A program made the position numbers and the translations under genes. Shown here piece by piece: positions 12,228-14,510 of a stretch of 14,510 bases of DNA (its first letter is position 1; the number at the start of each line of letters is the position of its first letter). The notes below the pieces were generated by a model. The model did no database searches. It was not told where the DNA came from and worked only from the letters and a program-made list of their open reading frames with translations. Source of the DNA: an uncultured Clostridia bacterium (GTDB taxonomy: Bacteria; Bacillota; Clostridia; Oscillospirales; Ruminococcaceae); contig CANRLY010000025.1 in the NCBI GenBank assembly GCA_947631585.1, positions 1 to 14,510 of the forward strand, written 5' to 3'.

Positions 12228-13580
12228 ATGGATACGCCTATCCGGGACTTTGTAAGAGCATACGCCCATTCGGGAACGGCAAGGTTCCATATGCCGGGAC
12301 ATAAAGGTCAGCCGTCCGAACTGGCTGCCGAACTGTACGATATTACCGAAATAAAAGGCGCAGACTACCTTTTTCAGGCGCAGGGAGCTATCGCTGAGAG
12401 CGAGGCTAACTGCTCCCGGCTTTTCGGTACTGCCGCCACCTGCTATTCCACCGAAGGCTCCAGCCTTTGCGTGAAAACTATGGTCGCTCTGGCTGCGCTT
12501 TGCCGCAAAGACCACTCTGCCAAAGCGAAAATAGTCGCCGCCAGGAACTGCCATTCTTCTTTTGTGAGCGGCTGTATCCTTGCAGACGTGATCCCTGTGT
12601 GGGTCTACCCGGAAAAGGGAGACCCCCTTTGCAGCTGCACCGCCTCCGTCCGGGCTTTCGAGGAAGCGATAGACTCTTCAGACCCCTGCGCCGTCTATGT
12701 CACCTCTCCGGACTACCTGGGGGGAACTGCCGATATCTCCAAGCTTTCACAGCTTTGCAGGAAGAAGCATATCCCTCTGCTGGTGGACAACGCCCACGGC
12801 GCATACCTGCGCTTCCTGAGCAGGGACTCCCACCCTATCACGCTGGGAGCTGATGTCTGCTGCGATTCCGCCCACAAGACTCTCCCGGTGCTGACCGGCG
12901 GAGCTTACCTGCATTTTTCAAAAAATTCACCTGCCGCCTTTGCGGAAAACGCCAAGTGGGTCATGTCGCTGTTCGGTTCTACAAGCCCGTCGTTTCTGAC
13001 GCTGCAGTCTCTTGACCTGTGCAACCGTCGGCTTGCCGCAGAGCTTCCGCAGCAGCTGGAAAATGCCGCCGCAAGGGCGAAGCTGCTTTGCAGTTTTCTC
13101 AGGGAAAAAGGGTTCAGCGCGTTTACAAACGAGCCGCTGAAGCTCACCGTCAAGGTCTCAGACTCAGGTCACACCGGTGACTATGCCGGTGACGTTCTCA
13201 GAAAATACGGCGCAGAACCGGAGTATTCCGACCGAGACCATCTGGTGCTGATGATCTCTCCTGCAAACAGCGAGGAGGATTTTAAAAAGGTGGAGCTGGC
13301 GTTTTCTTCCCCGGAGCTTGCCCCCGGGCTTCCGCTGCCGGAGAGCAGTCCGGAGCTTATCCGGCTGGGCGCTGCGATGTCTCCCAGGGAAGCCGCATTT
13401 TCCCCGTGGGAGCTTTTGCCTGTAAGCGACGCCGTTGGCAGAGTCTGCGCCTGCGCCGCCGTAAGCTGTCAGCCGTCCGTTCCCTTAGCGGTCAGCGGAG
13501 AACTGCTCAGCGGCAGGGCTGCGGAGCTTCTCATTGCCCACGGGATAACAGAGCTGCCGGTGGTGAAAACTCAGCTTTGA
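12228..13580 (+). CDS. Orn/Lys/Arg decarboxylase-family PLP enzyme (YaaO-like)
   Basis: A 450-aa fold-type I PLP enzyme of the bacterial Orn/Lys/Arg decarboxylase family. It opens with the family signature FHMPGHKG (20-27). CYSTEGSS (72-79) fits the phosphate-binding turn, LLVDNAHG (184-191) carries the cofactor-contacting Asp187, and DSAHKTLPVLTGG has the Schiff-base Lys217. It is shorter than the inducible E. coli enzymes (about 710 aa) and matches the B. subtilis YaaO/SpeA size class. Arginine, lysine or ornithine are all possible substrates. The ATG at 12228 has GAGGAG about 8 nt upstream; a TTG at 12213 overlaps that site. Next come darA and holB, as in the B. subtilis yaaO-tmk-yaaQ-yaaR-holB cluster, but with no tmk between. 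Confidence 0.88.
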   Translation: MDTPIRDFVRAYAHSGTARFHMPGHKGQPSELAAELYDITEIKGADYLFQAQGAIAESEANCSRLFGTAATCYSTEGSSLCVKTMVALAALCRKDHSAKAKIVAARNCHSSFVSGCILADVIPVWVYPEKGDPLCSCTASVRAFEEAIDSSDPCAVYVTSPDYLGGTADISKLSQLCRKKHIPLLVDNAHGAYLRFLSRDSHPITLGADVCCDSAHKTLPVLTGGAYLHFSKNSPAAFAENAKWVMSLFGSTSPSFLTLQSLDLCNRRLAAELPQQLENAAARAKLLCSFLREKGFSAFTNEPLKLTVKVSDSGHTGDYAGDVLRKYGAEPEYSDRDHLVLMISPANSEEDFKKVELAFSSPELAPGLPLPESSPELIRLGAAMSPREAAFSPWELLPVSDAVGRVCACAAVSCQPSVPLAVSGELLSGRAAELLIAHGITELPVVKTQL

Positions 13581-13597
13581 AATTGTTGAGATAAAAG

Positions 13598-13626
13598 TTG
13601 CAGTTTGTGAAAAAATATGTTATAAT
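13598..13626 (+). promoter_or_regulatory. promoter of darA-holB
   Basis: TTGCAG (13598-13603), 17 bases, TATAAT (13621-13626) on the plus strand, starting 17 nt after the decarboxylase stop. It would allow darA and holB to be expressed independently of the upstream genes. Confidence 0.75.
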
Positions 13627-13640
13627 GTTGCTGTGGCCGC

Positions 13641-13693
13641 TTCCGACGCCCTCTGCTGCGAAGCCGGAGGCTTCGCAGCAGAGGGCGTCGGAA
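13641..13693 (+). repeat. 53-nt perfect hairpin in the darA leader
   Basis: Two 25-nt arms, perfectly complementary, flank the 3-nt loop GGA (13666-13668). The arm runs from TTCCGACGCC to GCGAAGCC. It lies about 15 nt after the -10 box and ends 38 nt before the darA ATG, leaving the AAAGGAG site free. No T-run follows on either strand. It resembles the triloop hairpins at 2728-2837 and 11769-11840. Confidence 0.85.
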
Positions 13694-13730
13694 TAAACGA
13701 GCTGACCAAAAGCCGAAAGGAGCAGATCTT

Positions 13731-14060
13731 ATGAAACTAATATTCGCCATCGTCAATAACGACGACAGCCAGTCTGTGCAGACAGCCGTAACGGAAAACG
13801 GCTTCCAGGTGACAAAACTCGCCTCTTCCGGCGGATTTTTAAAAGCCGGCAATACAACTTTCATGATGGCAGTGGACGACTCCAGAGTGGACGACCTGAT
13901 AGAAGTCATCAGGAAACATTCCAGAAAGAGAAAACAGCTCATGACCCCCGTCACCGCCTATGACGCCGCCGCTTCAAGTTATGGGGCGTTCCCGGTGGAA
14001 GTTTCCATCGGCGGAGCAACCATCATCATCACCAATATAGACAGGTTTGAAAAAGTATAA
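13731..14060 (+). CDS. darA: cyclic-di-AMP receptor, PII-like (DarA/PstA, YaaQ)
   Basis: A 109-aa PII-like protein that binds the second messenger c-di-AMP in the cytoplasm as a trimer (family knowledge). The sequence shows the N-terminal strand MKLIFAIVNNDD, the ligand-loop motif SSGGFLKAGNTTFM (about 32-45) and the C-terminal VSIGGATIIITNIDRFEK. These are the conserved binding segments of the DarA family, at normal length. The ATG at 13731 has AAAGGAG 8 nt upstream. The stop codon TAA shares its last A with the ATG of holB (TAATG), so the two are translationally coupled, as is usual for yaaQ next to holB in Firmicutes. A private promoter with a long leader hairpin precedes it. Confidence 0.93.
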   Translation: MKLIFAIVNNDDSQSVQTAVTENGFQVTKLASSGGFLKAGNTTFMMAVDDSRVDDLIEVIRKHSRKRKQLMTPVTAYDAAASSYGAFPVEVSIGGATIIITNIDRFEKV

Positions 14061-14510
14061 TGACCGGCGCAGGATTTGTTGGGAATAACGAGATAAAACA
14101 CGCCGTTTCCGCAATGACCGCCAGCGGCAAGATATCCCACTCGATCATTATTACCGGTCCGGAAGGTTCGGGAAAGAAAACCGCCGCTGAGTATATGGGT
14201 GCGGCTTTGCTGTGCAGCTCTCCGGATAAGGACGGCTCTCCTTGCTTTCAGTGTACAAGCTGCCGCATGGTGATGCACGGCGGACACCCGGACTTCTCAG
14301 TGGTAAGACCCAGCGGAAAAAACGGCGCTTATCTGCTGGACAGCGACCTGAGACCGCTTGTGGCAGATGCGTATATCAGACCCAGCCAGTCGGAATATAA
14401 GGTGGCGGCAATTTTCGATATGAACAGAACTCAGCCGGGCGCTCAGAACGTCCTGCTGAAACTGCTGGAAGAGCCACCTGCCCATATGATAGTCATTATG
14501 ACAGCCTGCT
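14060..14510 (+). CDS. holB: DNA polymerase III subunit delta', N-terminal part (runs off the window)
   Basis: The first 150 residues of a clamp-loader AAA+ subunit. It begins VGNNEIKHAVSAMTASGKIS, like the usual HolB opening. Walker A is GPEGSGKKT (about 34-42), a four-cysteine zinc patch follows (Cys52, Cys63, Cys66, Cys69, the last three in PCFQCTSC), and LLKLLEEPPAHMIVI is the delta' signature around the sensor-1 region. The frame is open to the last base, so the gene is cut by the window edge. The ATG at 14060 overlaps the darA stop by 1 nt. The delta' subunit helps load the sliding clamp during replication. Confidence 0.93.
   Translation, partial: MTGAGFVGNNEIKHAVSAMTASGKISHSIIITGPEGSGKKTAAEYMGAALLCSSPDKDGSPCFQCTSCRMVMHGGHPDFSVVRPSGKNGAYLLDSDLRPLVADAYIRPSQSEYKVAAIFDMNRTQPGAQNVLLKLLEEPPAHMIVIMTAC

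Overview
The window looks like chromosomal DNA from an anaerobic, low-to-moderate GC Firmicute of the Ruminococcaceae/Oscillospiraceae (Ruminococcus-like). The evidence is Clostridia-type AGGAGG ribosome binding sites, consensus sigma-A promoters, a Firmicutes-type csoR-copA-copZ operon, a yaaO/darA/holB-like cluster and a cell-surface protein carrying a cellulose-binding module. Family names come from reading the protein sequences; no database search was possible. Genes from the left edge to about 11.6 kb are on the minus strand. Those from about 11.69 kb to the right edge are on the plus strand, with divergent promoters between them.

Layout, left to right. (1) tRNA-Val(UAC) with a perfect consensus promoter. 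(2) A minus-strand operon: YerC/TrpR-like regulator, class I methyltransferase, a Nudix gene broken by an internal deletion, and hslO (Hsp33). (3) A cluster of strong hairpins, then the terminator of the copper operon. (4) csoR-copA-copZ behind a 39-nt perfect palindrome embedded in a consensus promoter. (5) An L-fucose/L-arabinose-isomerase-like gene overlapping an alpha/beta hydrolase gene. (6) About 760 bases without a gene, filled with copies of a structured repeat: two full copies with compensatory base changes, two partial copies and a 41-nt tandem repeat, ending 2 nt from tRNA-Leu(GAG). (7) A minus-strand operon of DUF896/YnzC-like, WYL regulator and a membrane-anchored CBM2-like protein with a Pro/Thr repeat linker. 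(8) On the plus strand, a promoter with two LexA-like boxes and a branched multi-hairpin leader, a small sigma-70-region-4-like HTH gene and an Orn/Lys/Arg decarboxylase-family gene. A second promoter follows with a 53-nt perfect hairpin, then darA (c-di-AMP receptor) and the start of holB (DNA polymerase III delta').

Functionally this is mostly housekeeping: redox chaperone, copper homeostasis, tRNAs, replication clamp loader and nucleotide signalling. There is also a carbohydrate-related pair and a regulator/surface-protein operon. The least explained part is the non-coding DNA. Nested hairpins, many with 3-nt loops, recur at several loci. Twice they sit between a consensus promoter and the ribosome binding site of the next gene, and once immediately 3' of a tRNA. 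That recurring structured-repeat family is the main candidate for an undescribed element here.
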